A DNA stretch of 13,888 nt, taken from the NCBI GenBank assembly GCA_964419545.1, contig CAYQQU010000106.1, forward strand, positions 1 to 13,888, written 5' to 3'. This document shows, one piece after another, positions 13,809 to 13,888 of the stretch. Position 1 is the stretch's first letter. Every line of letters begins with the position of its first letter. The stretch comes from CAYQQU01 sp964419545. GTDB lineage: Bacteria > Bacteroidota > Bacteroidia > Chitinophagales > Saprospiraceae. The notes below the pieces were generated by a model. The model did not search any database and was not told where the DNA came from. It worked only from the letters and a program-made list of their open reading frames with translations. The position numbers and the translations under genes were made by a program.

Positions 13809-13888
13809 TTAAATTTTCCGCTGAACCCGCGATGGGTTCAGAGCTTGTTTGGAGGTAGTCATTTTGGCTGCAAAACCCAGCTTTTGGA
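13809..13888 (-). CDS. Possible C-terminal end of a gene cut by the right edge
   Basis: On the minus strand one frame is open from the window edge to a TAA at 13809-13811. It encodes about 25 residues ending SKQALNPSRVQRKI, a basic tail plausible as a protein C-terminus. The stop is 3 bp before the CYTH start, a typical operon spacing. The segment is short, and a perfect hairpin lies inside it, so it may instead be the upstream untranslated region of the CYTH gene. Confidence 0.25.
   Translation of the reverse strand, partial: QKLGFAAKMTTSKQALNPSRVQRKI
13821..13841. repeat. Perfect 8-bp inverted repeat upstream of the CYTH gene
   Basis: CTGAACCC (13821-13828) and GGGTTCAG (13834-13841) pair fully around a 5-base loop. 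It lies 15 bp upstream of the CYTH ATG. It could be a hairpin in the 5' region, a relic of the palindromic repeat family (AACCC and GGGTTC are shared), or chance within a coding tail. No T-run marks it as a terminator. Confidence 0.35.

Overview
The window looks like chromosome from a Bacteroidota bacterium, most plausibly Saprospirales (Lewinella/Haliscomenobacter-like). This is inferred from a secreted protease ending in a type IX secretion (T9SS) C-terminal sorting domain, from M43 protease plus MAM plus Gly-linker architecture, from a TAnnTTTG-type -7 promoter box, from the general lack of Shine-Dalgarno sequences, and from a mevalonate-kinase-type GHMP kinase. No tRNA, rRNA, transposase gene or CRISPR array was seen.

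Layout, left to right. (1) The last 17 codons of a + strand gene run in from the left edge and overlap tail-to-tail with a 1001-residue minus-strand protein of unknown function: a long helical-repeat body, two membrane helices, a helical segment and a beta-rich tail. (2) A beta-carbonic anhydrase (+) faces a SulP anion transporter (-). Between them lie a dispersed palindromic repeat, a possible 66-residue small protein and a strong GC-rich hairpin. (3) An OmpR-type response regulator and a sensor histidine kinase (-) lie just upstream of the SulP gene on the same strand. (4) A 714-bp stretch without a protein gene (8342-9055) holds the most interesting material: an isolated structured RNA gene candidate with its own -7 box and terminator, followed by a 133-bp imperfect palindrome with a side hairpin. 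(5) A large secreted M43 metalloprotease with three MAM repeats and a T9SS signal (+). (6) Convergent to it, a CYTH-domain protein and a mevalonate kinase (-) that overlap by 8 bp, with another gene possibly ending just upstream at the right edge.

How the genes may work together. Carbonic anhydrase next to SulP suggests CO2/bicarbonate handling, since fusions and neighbour pairs of these two families are known. The two-component system may control the SulP gene, but only gene order supports that. The metalloprotease should be exported by Sec, moved by T9SS and anchored or released at the surface, probably for degrading polymers or prey. The mevalonate kinase points to a mevalonate route for isoprenoids.

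The main discovery candidates are the structured RNA at about 8615-8869 (19 bp of paired ends, possibly 6S-like), the 133-bp palindrome at 8880-9012 (MITE-like), and an interspersed palindromic repeat with core CCCGGATNATTCATGG that recurs at gene 3' ends. All pairings were worked out by eye. No homology search or folding program was run.
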